DNA of 9,654 nucleotides from an uncultured Clostridia bacterium. GTDB taxonomy: Bacteria; Bacillota; Clostridia; Christensenellales; Aristaeellaceae. The position numbers were made by a program, and so were the translations under genes. How positions within the stretch are numbered: the first letter of the stretch is position 1; every line of letters begins with the position of its first letter. The notes under the pieces are model-generated. The model did not search any database. It was not told where the DNA came from and was given only the letters and a program-made list of their open reading frames with translations. Of this stretch, positions 1 to 6,212 are shown piece by piece. The DNA lies in assembly GCA_944363005.1 (NCBI GenBank), contig CALVTV010000086.1, forward strand, positions 1 through 9,654, read 5' to 3'.

Positions 1-583
1 TGAGCACCACTTCCTGAAAACCGGCCTGCGCGAGCCTCTGCGCTTCCTGCGCGATGTCCTCAAGCGGTCGGGAGCGGATCGGTCCGCGCACGGAGGGAAT
101 GATGCAATACGTGCAATAGCGGTCACACCCCTCCTGGATCTTCATGGTCGCGCGGGTATGCCCCTCATGCGCATGCACGCTCAGGTGCTCGAAGGGCGCC
201 TGCCGCAGCGATTCCACGGCAATCAGCGCACACTCCTGCTCGAGCGCCTGTTCAAGAAGGCTCACCACTTCTCCCCGGCGCTGTGTGCCCAGGATCAGGC
301 GCACACCGGGCAACGTCAGTGTGTCCGCCGCGCGCTGCGCCAGGCAACCCGTCACGACGATCGCCGCCAGCGGGTTCTGCCGGTGACAACGGCGGATGAC
401 CTGCATGCTCTTCTTGTCGCCCGTGCCGGTCACCGTGCAGGTATTGACGACATACACGTCGGCTTCCCCTTCAAAATCGACCGTCCGGTAACCGGCCTGC
501 TCGAACCGCTCGCGCATGGCCTGCGTGTCATACTGATTGACCTTGCACCCCAGCGTGTGAAAGGCCACCGTCTTTTCTCTCAT
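1..583 (-). CDS. mtaB: MtaB, tRNA (t6A37) methylthiotransferase, 3'-truncated by window edge
   Basis: Radical-SAM enzyme of the MiaB/RimO/MtaB methylthiotransferase family. MtaB adds a methylthio group to N6-threonylcarbamoyladenosine at position 37 of ANN-decoding tRNAs, giving ms2t6A (family knowledge). About 194 codons are visible, read from an ATG at 583 to the window edge with no stop. The N-terminal domain carries the three cysteines that bind the auxiliary Fe-S cluster: C13 (in HTLGCKVNQYD), C49 (in NTCTVT) and C80 (in TGCLAQ). The radical-SAM motif follows as C153-DRY-C157-TY-C160. The HTLGCKVNQ and NTCTVT forms, and the place directly after rsmE, favour MtaB over MiaB or RimO. The rest of the radical-SAM barrel and the TRAM domain lie outside the window. 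AAGGGG at 588-593 is the ribosome site and overlaps the rsmE stop, so the two genes are probably coupled (8-nt gap). Confidence 0.93.
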   Translation of the reverse strand, partial: MREKTVAFHTLGCKVNQYDTQAMRERFEQAGYRTVDFEGEADVYVVNTCTVTGTGDKKSMQVIRRCHRQNPLAAIVVTGCLAQRAADTLTLPGVRLILGTQRRGEVVSLLEQALEQECALIAVESLRQAPFEHLSVHAHEGHTRATMKIQEGCDRYCTYCIIPSVRGPIRSRPLEDIAQEAQRLAQAGFQEVVL

Positions 584-591
584 AAAACCCC

Positions 592-1335
592 TTACTCCAT
601 TTCGCCCAAACCGGCCAACACCATCGTCAGCGCGCAAAGGCCAGCCGTCTCCGTGCGCAGGATGCGCGGTCCGAGCGTCACCAGTTTGCCGCCGGCCCGC
701 TGGGCAAGCCACTGCGCCTCCTCCGGCGCAATGCCGCCCTCCGGACCGATGAGGATGCCGATCCGCGGCGCATCCTTCTCGCGTACCGCTTCAAGGCACG
801 CACGCACACTCCCGTCGCGCGCATCCTCCCAGGGCACGATCAGAAGATCCAGCCCGCAAAGCTCCGCCTCCAGTTCAGCCAGCCTGCGGGGCATCTGCAC
901 CTGCGGCACACAGATGCGCGCGCATTGCTTGACCGCCTCGCGCGCGATCTTTTGCCAGCGCTCCGTCTTTTTGGCTGCATCCTTGCCCTCGAGTTTCACG
1001 ATGCTGCGCGCCATCGCCACGGGCTGCACGGCGAACGCGCCCAACTCCGTGCTCTTTTGCACGATCCACTCCATCTTGTCCGCCTTCGGCAGCCCCTGGT
1101 AGAGCGTCACCTGCGCGCGCGCTTCCGTGCTCGGCAACGTTTGCAACACCTGCACGTGCACGCAGCCCGCCTGAACCTCCGCGATGCGCGCCACATAGCG
1201 CCCCGGCGCGCAGACCAACTCGATTTCGTCCCCCGGCGTCAGGCGCAGTACGCGCAGCGCGTGCCCGGAATCCTCCTCACTGAGCCACGCGCCGTCCGCC
1301 ACAAGGCCGCGCTCATCCGCAAAGAATCGATGCAT
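592..1335 (-). CDS. rsmE: RsmE, 16S rRNA (uracil-1498-N3)-methyltransferase
   Basis: SPOUT-class, SAM-dependent methyltransferase that makes m3U1498 in helix 44 of 16S rRNA, near the decoding site (family knowledge). At 247 aa it is a full-length family member. It begins MHRFF, typical of the family, followed by a PUA-like RNA-binding domain (about residues 1-70, with GHALRVLRLTPGDEI at 24-38). Then come LYQGLPKADKMEWIVQKSTELG (78-99, split here as LYQGLPK and the following KMEWIVQKSTELG), RWQKIAREA (126-134) and the C-terminal knot that binds SAM: LIGPEGGI (195-202) and LGPRILRTETA (221-231). The start at 1335 lies 6 nt after the prmA stop and in the same frame (TGA, two codons, ATG). No good Shine-Dalgarno is visible (only GAGCGAG), so reinitiation after prmA is likely. 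The stop overlaps the mtaB ribosome site. Confidence 0.96.
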   Translation of the reverse strand: MHRFFADERGLVADGAWLSEEDSGHALRVLRLTPGDEIELVCAPGRYVARIAEVQAGCVHVQVLQTLPSTEARAQVTLYQGLPKADKMEWIVQKSTELGAFAVQPVAMARSIVKLEGKDAAKKTERWQKIAREAVKQCARICVPQVQMPRRLAELEAELCGLDLLIVPWEDARDGSVRACLEAVREKDAPRIGILIGPEGGIAPEEAQWLAQRAGGKLVTLGPRILRTETAGLCALTMVLAGLGEME

Positions 1336-1341
1336 GCTCGC

Positions 1342-2283
1342 TCACAGGGTCGCCGCCAGGCAGACCCATTCTCCCTTCGCCAGCCGGTTGCAGACCGTGT
1401 AGCCCGCGGCGGCCAGAGCATGCTGTACATCCTCCTCGCGCTCGCGAATGATACCCGAGCAGATGAACACGCCGCCAGGCAGCAAGTGCCGCTTCGCCGG
1501 GCCGCACAGATAGCAGATCACATCCGCGATGATGTTGGCGACGATGACGTCCGCCTTTTCCTCGCTGTTTTCCAGCAGATCCCCGTGCTTGACGCGCACC
1601 ACATCCGCCAAGCCGTTCTTCTGCGTATTCTCGTGCGCAACCTTCACCGCCAGCTCATCCAGGTCGATGGCCAACACGTCCGCCGCGCCGAGCTTAGCCG
1701 CCGCCAGCGCAAGGATGCCTGAACCGCAGCCCACGTCAATCGCCCGGCAGCCCGGCTTGATATACCGCTCCAGCTGCTCCATGCACATGAACGTCGTCTC
1801 GTGCGTGCCCGTGCCAAACGCCATACCCGGATCGAGCTCCAGCACCAGGTCGCCCGCCTGCGCCTCATACGGCTCCCAGCTCGGCTTGATCACCAGGTGT
1901 TCGCCCGCGCGGAACGGCTTGTAATACTTCTTCCAGTTCTCCGCCCAATCCTGCTCGTGGACGCTTTGATGCTCCAGGCGCAGGCTCCCGATGTCAAACC
2001 CCAAATCCATGCGCAGCAGGTCGCGCAGCTTCTCGCCCACGAGCATCAGCGTCTCCTGCGCGCTCATGTCGTCCTTGAAATACGCCTTGACGAGCACATC
2101 CTCGCTCATGTTTTTGAGCACGTCCTCGTCGATCATGTCCCACATGCCGTCCGACTTCTTGCTGGAAGTCACGTCATAGCGGTCCTCGATCGACGTTCCA
2201 ACGGCTCCGGCATTCATGAGCACCTCGCTGACGAGATCCGCGCCCATGGTCGTGGTATGTACCACCGCTTCCATCCAATCCAT
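1342..2283 (-). CDS. prmA: PrmA, ribosomal protein L11 methyltransferase
   Basis: Class I SAM-dependent methyltransferase that methylates lysines and the N-terminus of ribosomal protein L11 in the cytoplasm (family knowledge). With the start I chose it is 313 aa, normal for the family. The N-terminal substrate-recognition domain covers about residues 1-120. The catalytic domain shows the PrmA signature DPGMAFGTGTHETT (151-164), the SAM-binding glycine loop DVGCGSGIL (183-191), the acidic strand end AIDLDE (205-210) and the active-site NIIADVI (250-256). The frame is also open to a TTG at 2289. I prefer the ATG at 2283 because AAGGGG at 2291-2296 sits 7 nt before it but only 1 nt before the TTG. 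It is the first gene after the dnaJ terminator and starts a tight prmA-rsmE-mtaB cluster. Confidence 0.96.
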   Translation of the reverse strand: MDWMEAVVHTTTMGADLVSEVLMNAGAVGTSIEDRYDVTSSKKSDGMWDMIDEDVLKNMSEDVLVKAYFKDDMSAQETLMLVGEKLRDLLRMDLGFDIGSLRLEHQSVHEQDWAENWKKYYKPFRAGEHLVIKPSWEPYEAQAGDLVLELDPGMAFGTGTHETTFMCMEQLERYIKPGCRAIDVGCGSGILALAAAKLGAADVLAIDLDELAVKVAHENTQKNGLADVVRVKHGDLLENSEEKADVIVANIIADVICYLCGPAKRHLLPGGVFICSGIIREREEDVQHALAAAGYTVCNRLAKGEWVCLAATL

Positions 2284-2290
2284 ATGCAAT

Positions 2291-2296
2291 CCCCTT
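2291..2296 (-). promoter_or_regulatory. prmA ribosome binding site (decides start)
   Basis: Coding-strand AAGGGG, 7 nt before the ATG at 2283. It would lie only 1 nt before the alternative in-frame TTG at 2289, so it supports the ATG. Confidence 0.8.
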
Positions 2297-2299
2297 TAT

Positions 2300-2320
2300 G
2301 CGCTCCGGCGCGCGAAGCGC
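2300..2320 (-). other. GC-rich leader hairpin upstream of prmA
   Basis: On the minus-strand RNA, GCGCUUC can pair with GGAGCGC (7 bp, one G-U) around a GC-rich loop. A shorter alternative pairs GGCGC with GCGCC at 2307-2321. It lies between the dnaJ terminator and the prmA ribosome site, ending 4 nt before the latter. A role in prmA translation is only a guess; it may be chance in GC-rich DNA. Confidence 0.4.
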
Positions 2321-2328
2321 CTGTTTTC

Positions 2329-2367
2329 AAAAAGAGCCCGAATAAGAAATAATTCTTACTCGGGCTC
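2329..2367 (-). terminator. Rho-independent terminator of the hrcA-grpE-dnaK-dnaJ operon
   Basis: A 15-bp stem (arms 2353-2367 and 2334-2348) with a 4-nt loop (2349-2352) is followed on the minus strand by five T residues (2333-2329). The single imperfect pair (2342/2359) is a G-U wobble in minus-strand RNA but an A-C mismatch in plus-strand RNA, which fixes the orientation. The stem begins 9 nt after the dnaJ stop codon. It marks the end of the chaperone transcript and separates it from prmA, whose start is about 45 nt further on. Confidence 0.93.
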
Positions 2368-2376
2368 CAAAATCCT

Positions 2377-3558
2377 TTATTTTTTGTCGAACTTTTCCTT
2401 GAAGCGCTCCGCATTTTCGCGGATATAGCTCTTCATCTGCTCTCCAAAACTCTTGCGCCGCTCGTATTCGCCGCCCTTGAGGGAGTCCTCGAACTGGCGG
2501 AGCAAGTCCTTTTGGCGCTCGCTCAAATGCTTGGGCACATCCACATGCACGGTGAAGTACAAATCGCCCTTGCCCGAGCCGCGCAGCTGCTGGATGCCCT
2601 GGCCGCGAACGCGGAAGGACGTGCCTTCCTGCGTGCCTGCCGGGATGGTATAGGGCATCTTGCCCTCGAGCGTCGGCACATCGATGTCGCCGCCAAGCGC
2701 CGCCTGCGAGAAGGAGATCGGCACATCGCAATACAGGTCGTAGCGGTCGCGCTTGAAGATCTTGTGCGGCCGGACCGTGCAGGTGATGTACAGATCGCCG
2801 GACGGACCGCCGTTGCGCCCCGGTTCTCCCTCGCCCGGAATGGTCTTGCAGTTCTGGCCGTCGTCCACACCGGCGGGCACGGTAAGCGTCACCGTGCGCG
2901 TCACGCGCACAAACCCGGAACCCGAGCACTTCGTACAGCGCTCCTTGATCGTCTTTCCCTTGCCGCCGCAAGTCTGGCAGGTGCGCATCGTCTGTACCTG
3001 GCCAAAGGGCGAATTCATCGTCACGCGCTGCTGACCGGTGCCATGGCACGTCGGGCAGGTCTGCGGCTGCGTGCCGGGCTTGGCGCCCGTGCCCTTGCAG
3101 GCATCGCAGGTCGCGTTGCGCTGGAACTTGAACTCCTTCTTGCAGCCGAAGGCAGCCTCTTCAAAGGTCAGCGTCAGGTTGTACTGCAAATCGCTGCCGC
3201 GCTGCGGCGCATTCTGACGCGCAGCCGACGAGCGTCCGCCAAACCCGCTGCCCGTGAACATATCAAATATATCTTCAAACCCACCGAAGCCGCCAAACCC
3301 GCCGAAACCGCTGCCGCCGGCACCGCCCATCTGCGGGTCATTGAAGCCGAACTGGTCGTAGCGGGCACGCTTTTGCGGATCGGAGAGCACTTCATAGGCC
3401 TCGTTGATCTCCTTGAAACGGCGCTCCGCGTCCTTGTCATCCGGATGCAGATCCGGATGGCTGGCCTTGGCGGCCTTGCGGTACGCCTTCTTGATCTCGT
3501 CATCCGAAGCGCCCTTGGCCACGCCAAGCACCTCGTAGTAATCTCGTTTATCTGCCAC
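2377..3558 (-). CDS. dnaJ: DnaJ, Hsp40 co-chaperone (type I)
   Basis: Cytoplasmic co-chaperone that delivers unfolded proteins to DnaK and stimulates its ATPase. It has all type I parts, 393 aa with the start used here: J-domain (about 1-70) with the essential HPD at 34-36; Gly/Phe-rich linker (about 77-110, GFGGFGGFGGF); a zinc domain with four CxxCxGxG modules at 151-158 (CDACKGTG), 168-175 (CPTCHGTG), 194-201 (CQTCGGKG) and 208-215 (CTKCSGSG); then the C-terminal peptide-binding and dimerisation domains. The frame is open to a GTG at 3567. I prefer the second GTG at 3558, because AGGCGGTG at 3565-3572 lies 6 nt before it and the protein then begins M-ADKRDYYEVLGV, the usual DnaJ N-terminus. 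It is the last gene of the HrcA-controlled operon, 86 nt after dnaK, with a terminator directly behind it. Confidence 0.97.
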   Translation of the reverse strand: MADKRDYYEVLGVAKGASDDEIKKAYRKAAKASHPDLHPDDKDAERRFKEINEAYEVLSDPQKRARYDQFGFNDPQMGGAGGSGFGGFGGFGGFEDIFDMFTGSGFGGRSSAARQNAPQRGSDLQYNLTLTFEEAAFGCKKEFKFQRNATCDACKGTGAKPGTQPQTCPTCHGTGQQRVTMNSPFGQVQTMRTCQTCGGKGKTIKERCTKCSGSGFVRVTRTVTLTVPAGVDDGQNCKTIPGEGEPGRNGGPSGDLYITCTVRPHKIFKRDRYDLYCDVPISFSQAALGGDIDVPTLEGKMPYTIPAGTQEGTSFRVRGQGIQQLRGSGKGDLYFTVHVDVPKHLSERQKDLLRQFEDSLKGGEYERRKSFGEQMKSYIRENAERFKEKFDKK

Positions 3559-3564
3559 AGCAGT

Positions 3565-3572
3565 CACCGCCT
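3565..3572 (-). promoter_or_regulatory. dnaJ ribosome binding site (decides start)
   Basis: Coding-strand AGGCGGTG, one mismatch from AGGAGGTG, 6 nt before the GTG at 3558. It overlaps the upstream candidate GTG at 3565-3567, which has no comparable site of its own. Confidence 0.65.
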
Positions 3573-3591
3573 GTCTCTATAACCGCGCGAT

Positions 3592-3616
3592 GCCGCCGCC
3601 ACAGAGTGACGGCGGC
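3592..3616 (-). other. Intercistronic dnaK-dnaJ mRNA hairpin
   Basis: Arms 3592-3602 and 3606-3616 form an 11-bp, very GC-rich stem with a 3-nt loop. The one imperfect pair (3599/3609) is G-U in minus-strand RNA but a C-A mismatch on the other strand, so it is best formed in the operon mRNA. A further GCGC/GCGC pair (3585-3588 with 3621-3624) could extend it. No T-tract follows, so it is not a standard terminator. It lies 28 nt after the dnaK stop and 20 nt before the dnaJ ribosome site. Confidence 0.75.
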
Positions 3617-3644
3617 CGATGCGCTTCCTCGTCTTTGATTTCGA

Positions 3645-5474
3645 TTAGTGGACATCATAGTCCGCGTCAGACGCGCCGTCAGACTGGGTCGCGTCCTGCG
3701 CCTGCTGATAGCCGCCGGCCTGCGCGTTCGGATCCTGCGCCTGCTGCTGCTGATAGATCTTGCCGAAGACGTTGTAGACCTTCTGGGTGAAGGCTTCCAT
3801 CGCCGTCTTGATCTGCTCGGCGTTGTTCGTCTCGCGAACCTTCTTGAACTCAGCCAGCTCGCTTTCAACGAGCGTCTTGTCCTCGGCGCTGAGCTTGTCG
3901 CCCAGTTCCTTGAGCTGCTTCTCGATCTCGAAGATCATGCTGTCCGCACGGTTGAGGGTTTCAACCTCTTCCTTGCGCTTCTTGTCCTCCGCGGCGTACT
4001 GCTCGGCTTCCTTGACTCGCTGGTTGATCTCTTCCTCAGAGAGGTTGGTGCTGGAGGTGATGGTCACCTTCTGCTCGTTGCCCGTGCCCAGATCCTTCGC
4101 GGAGACGTTCACGATGCCGTTGCGGTCGATGTTGAAGGTAACCTCGATCTGCGGCACGCCACGCGGCGCCGGGGCAATGCCGGTCAGCTGGAAGCGGCCG
4201 AGCGTCTTGTTGCCGGCTGCCATCTCGCGCTCGCCCTGCAGCACATGCACCTCAACGGAGGTCTGGCCGTCCGCCGCAGTGGAGAAGATCTGGCTCTTGG
4301 TCGTCGGGATGGTGGTATTGCGGTCGATCAGGCGGGTGAACACGCCGCCCATCGTCTCAATGCCCAGGGACAGCGGCGTGACGTCCAGCAGCAGCACGTC
4401 CTTGACCTCGCCGCCCAGCACGGCGCCCTGAATGGCCGCGCCCACGGCGACGCACTCGTCCGGGTTGATGTTGCGGTAGGGCTCCTTGCCGGTGATCTTG
4501 CGCACAGCCTCCTGCACCGCCGGGATACGGGTAGAACCGCCGACCAGGATCACGCGGTCGATCTCGCTGGCCGTCAGGCCCGCGTCACGCAGCGCGTTCT
4601 GCATCGGGGCAATGGTACGGTCCACCAGGTCGCGGGTCAGTTCGTCGAACTTGGCGCGCGTCAGGGTGATATCCAGGTGCTTGGGGCCGGTCGCATCCGC
4701 CGTGATGAACGGCAGGTTGATGTTGGTGCTCATGACGCCGGACAGCTCGATCTTCGCCTTCTCGGCGGCCTCCTTGAGGCGCTGGAGCGCCATGCGGTCG
4801 CTCTTGAGGTCGATGCCGTTGTCCTTCTTGAATTCGGCTGCGAGGTAGTCGATGATGCGCTGGTCGAAGTCGTCGCCGCCCAGGTGCGTATCGCCGTTGG
4901 TGGCCAGCACCTCGAAGACGCCGTCGCCGATCTCCAGCAGGGACACATCGAACGTGCCGCCACCCAGGTCATAGACGAGAATCTTGTGGGAATCTTCCTT
5001 GTCGAGGCCATAGGCCAGAGAAGCGGCCGTCGGCTCATTGATGATGCGCAGCACCTCAAGGCCCGCGATACGGCCGGCATCCTTCGTGGCCTGGCGCTGG
5101 CTGTCGGAGAAGTACGCCGGGACGGTGATGACCGCCTGCGTGACGGTCTCGCCCAGATACGCTTCCGCATCGGCCTTGAGCTTCATGAGGATCATGGCGC
5201 TGATGTCCTGCGGCGTGTAGTCCTTGCCGTCGATCACGATGCGGCGGTCGGTGCCCATGTCACGCTTGATGGAAATGATGGTGCGGTCCGGGTTGGTGAC
5301 CGCCTGGCGCTTGGCTACCTGGCCAACCATGCGTTCACCGTTCTTTGCGAAAGCGACGACGGACGGCGTGGTGCGGGCGCCTTCCGCGTTGGGGATCACC
5401 ACCGGTTCGCCGCCCTCCATGACGGCTACGCAGCTGTTCGTCGTGCCCAAATCGATACCGATAATCTTGCTCAT
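3645..5474 (-). CDS. dnaK: DnaK, Hsp70 chaperone
   Basis: ATP-driven chaperone of the cytoplasm that binds exposed hydrophobic peptides, with DnaJ (ATPase activation) and GrpE (nucleotide exchange). At 609 aa it is full length. The nucleotide-binding domain has phosphate-1 loop IGIDLGTTNSCVAV (5-18), phosphate-2 loop VYDLGGGTFDVSLLEI (167-182) and adenosine motif VGGSTRIPAVQ (311-321). The interdomain linker VLLLDVTPLSLG is at 360-371. The substrate-binding beta domain runs to about 475, followed by the helical lid and a Q-rich tail (575-598). Residues 70-92 lack the extra segment of proteobacterial DnaK, as in Gram-positive bacteria. The protein ends DADYDVH, a short form of the acidic tail common in this group. 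The ATG at 5474 has a strong AGGAGG (5483-5488) 8 nt before it, the best-looking site of the operon along with that of hrcA. Confidence 0.99.
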   Translation of the reverse strand: MSKIIGIDLGTTNSCVAVMEGGEPVVIPNAEGARTTPSVVAFAKNGERMVGQVAKRQAVTNPDRTIISIKRDMGTDRRIVIDGKDYTPQDISAMILMKLKADAEAYLGETVTQAVITVPAYFSDSQRQATKDAGRIAGLEVLRIINEPTAASLAYGLDKEDSHKILVYDLGGGTFDVSLLEIGDGVFEVLATNGDTHLGGDDFDQRIIDYLAAEFKKDNGIDLKSDRMALQRLKEAAEKAKIELSGVMSTNINLPFITADATGPKHLDITLTRAKFDELTRDLVDRTIAPMQNALRDAGLTASEIDRVILVGGSTRIPAVQEAVRKITGKEPYRNINPDECVAVGAAIQGAVLGGEVKDVLLLDVTPLSLGIETMGGVFTRLIDRNTTIPTTKSQIFSTAADGQTSVEVHVLQGEREMAAGNKTLGRFQLTGIAPAPRGVPQIEVTFNIDRNGIVNVSAKDLGTGNEQKVTITSSTNLSEEEINQRVKEAEQYAAEDKKRKEEVETLNRADSMIFEIEKQLKELGDKLSAEDKTLVESELAEFKKVRETNNAEQIKTAMEAFTQKVYNVFGKIYQQQQAQDPNAQAGGYQQAQDATQSDGASDADYDVH

Positions 5475-5528
5475 ATATGTGTCCTCCTGTCAAAAAACTG
5501 GGATAATTGTGTTGTTAAAAGTTGCTTT

Positions 5529-5545
5529 CCGGCGTGAAGCGCCGG
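5529..5545 (-). other. Intercistronic grpE-dnaK hairpin
   Basis: A perfect 6-bp stem, CCGGCG (5529-5534) with CGCCGG (5540-5545), and a 5-nt loop, in the 90-nt gap between grpE and dnaK. It starts 19 nt after the grpE stop. The minus-strand sequence after it is AAAGCAAC, not a T-tract, so it is unlikely to terminate transcription. It could mark an mRNA processing or stability boundary at the 5' side of dnaK. I see no convincing promoter in this gap. Confidence 0.6.
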
Positions 5546-5564
5546 TATCTATGAGGAAACGGGC

Positions 5565-6200
5565 TTAGCCCGAAACCACCTTGACCATCGCGTGACGAAT
5601 CACGCGGTTGCCGAGTTTATAACCCTTTTGCAGCACGAGGCAAACCGTACCCGGCTCGCCCTCCTCGGCAGAGCCCTGCATCACAGCGTTGTGCAGCTGC
5701 GCATCGAACGGCTGACCGATGGGGTCCAGTGTCTCCACGCCCATTTTGGAGAGCGTCTCCAGCATCTGCCTGAGCACCATCTCCACGCCGCTGCGCAGTG
5801 CGGATTCCTCCCCCGCGGCATCGAGCGCGCGTTCCAGATTATCCACCACCGGCAACAGTTTTTCAATGGTATCGCGCCGGCCGTCGTCATACGCCTCGTG
5901 CCGCACGCCTTCGGTGCGCCGGCGGTAGTTGGCAAATTCAGCCTGCTTGCGCTGGGCGAGGTCGAGGTACTCGTCGCGCTGAGCGCGGGTTTCCTCAAGC
6001 TCTTTTTGAAGGGCCGCGGCATCGGGCTGCGCATTCTCCTGCTCCGCCGTTTCAACCTGCGGCGCGCTGTTTTCGACCTGCTGATTGGTCTCTTCGTTCA
6101 TACTCTTCTGCCTCTCCTTCAGGCTGTCGGCGGCTCGCTTCACCCGTTCCCGAATGGAGCTCTTCCGCTCTGCCGGTTGACTTTTTTGCTTCTTCTTCAT
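5565..6200 (-). CDS. grpE: GrpE, nucleotide exchange factor for DnaK
   Basis: Dimeric cytoplasmic factor that releases ADP from DnaK and resets the chaperone cycle. From the ATG at 6200 it is 211 aa. An acidic, disordered stretch (about 34-62) leads into the long coiled-coil dimer helix (about 63-120, with EYLDLAQRKQAEFANYRRR at 77-95), a helical bundle, and the C-terminal beta domain with the signature GQPFDAQLHNAVMQ (162-175) and LVLQKGYKLGNRVIRHAMVKV (188-208, given here in two parts: LVLQKGYKLG and NRVIRHAMVKV). The start is uncertain. The ATG at 6200, 12 nt after the hrcA stop, has no Shine-Dalgarno. The ATG at 6101 (residue 34, MNEETNQQ) has AAGGAGAGG 9 nt before it and would give a 178-aa protein with a typical acidic beginning. 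The 33 extra residues are strongly basic but have coding-like third positions. Confidence 0.96.
   Translation of the reverse strand: MKKKQKSQPAERKSSIRERVKRAADSLKERQKSMNEETNQQVENSAPQVETAEQENAQPDAAALQKELEETRAQRDEYLDLAQRKQAEFANYRRRTEGVRHEAYDDGRRDTIEKLLPVVDNLERALDAAGEESALRSGVEMVLRQMLETLSKMGVETLDPIGQPFDAQLHNAVMQGSAEEGEPGTVCLVLQKGYKLGNRVIRHAMVKVVSG
6111..6119 (-). promoter_or_regulatory. Possible internal grpE ribosome binding site
   Basis: Coding-strand AAGGAGAGG lies 9 nt before the in-frame ATG at 6101. It is much better than anything before the ATG at 6200, and suggests grpE may start at 6101 or at both sites. It also encodes Lys-Glu-Arg within the longer frame, so a chance match cannot be excluded. 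Confidence 0.5.
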
Positions 6201-6212
6201 AATTGTTTATAA

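Noticed and set aside
158..1102. 314-aa plus-strand open frame over mtaB and rsmE
   Set aside because: Shadow of two well-supported minus-strand genes; it crosses their junction with no signals of its own.
2284..2289. TTG at 2289 as the prmA start
   Set aside because: The ribosome site AAGGGG would be only 1 nt away; the ATG at 2283 has 7-nt spacing.
2327..3049. 240-aa minus-strand open frame within dnaJ
   Set aside because: Alternative frame of dnaJ. The zinc-finger, HPD and C-terminal DnaJ motifs are all in the other frame, which is uninterrupted, so this is not evidence of a frameshift.
2512..3582. 356-aa plus-strand open frame over dnaJ
   Set aside because: Antisense shadow of dnaJ; low-complexity Ala/Arg/Leu-rich product and no regulatory signals.
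3648..5537. 629-aa plus-strand open frame across the whole of dnaK
   Set aside because: It lies codon-for-codon opposite dnaK. In that register antisense stops need TTA, CTA or TCA in dnaK, which are rare in this GC-rich genome, so a long open frame is expected. It starts at a GTG without a ribosome site and its Leu/Arg/Val/His-rich product shows no domain I recognise. Long open frames opposite hsp70 genes are a known artefact.
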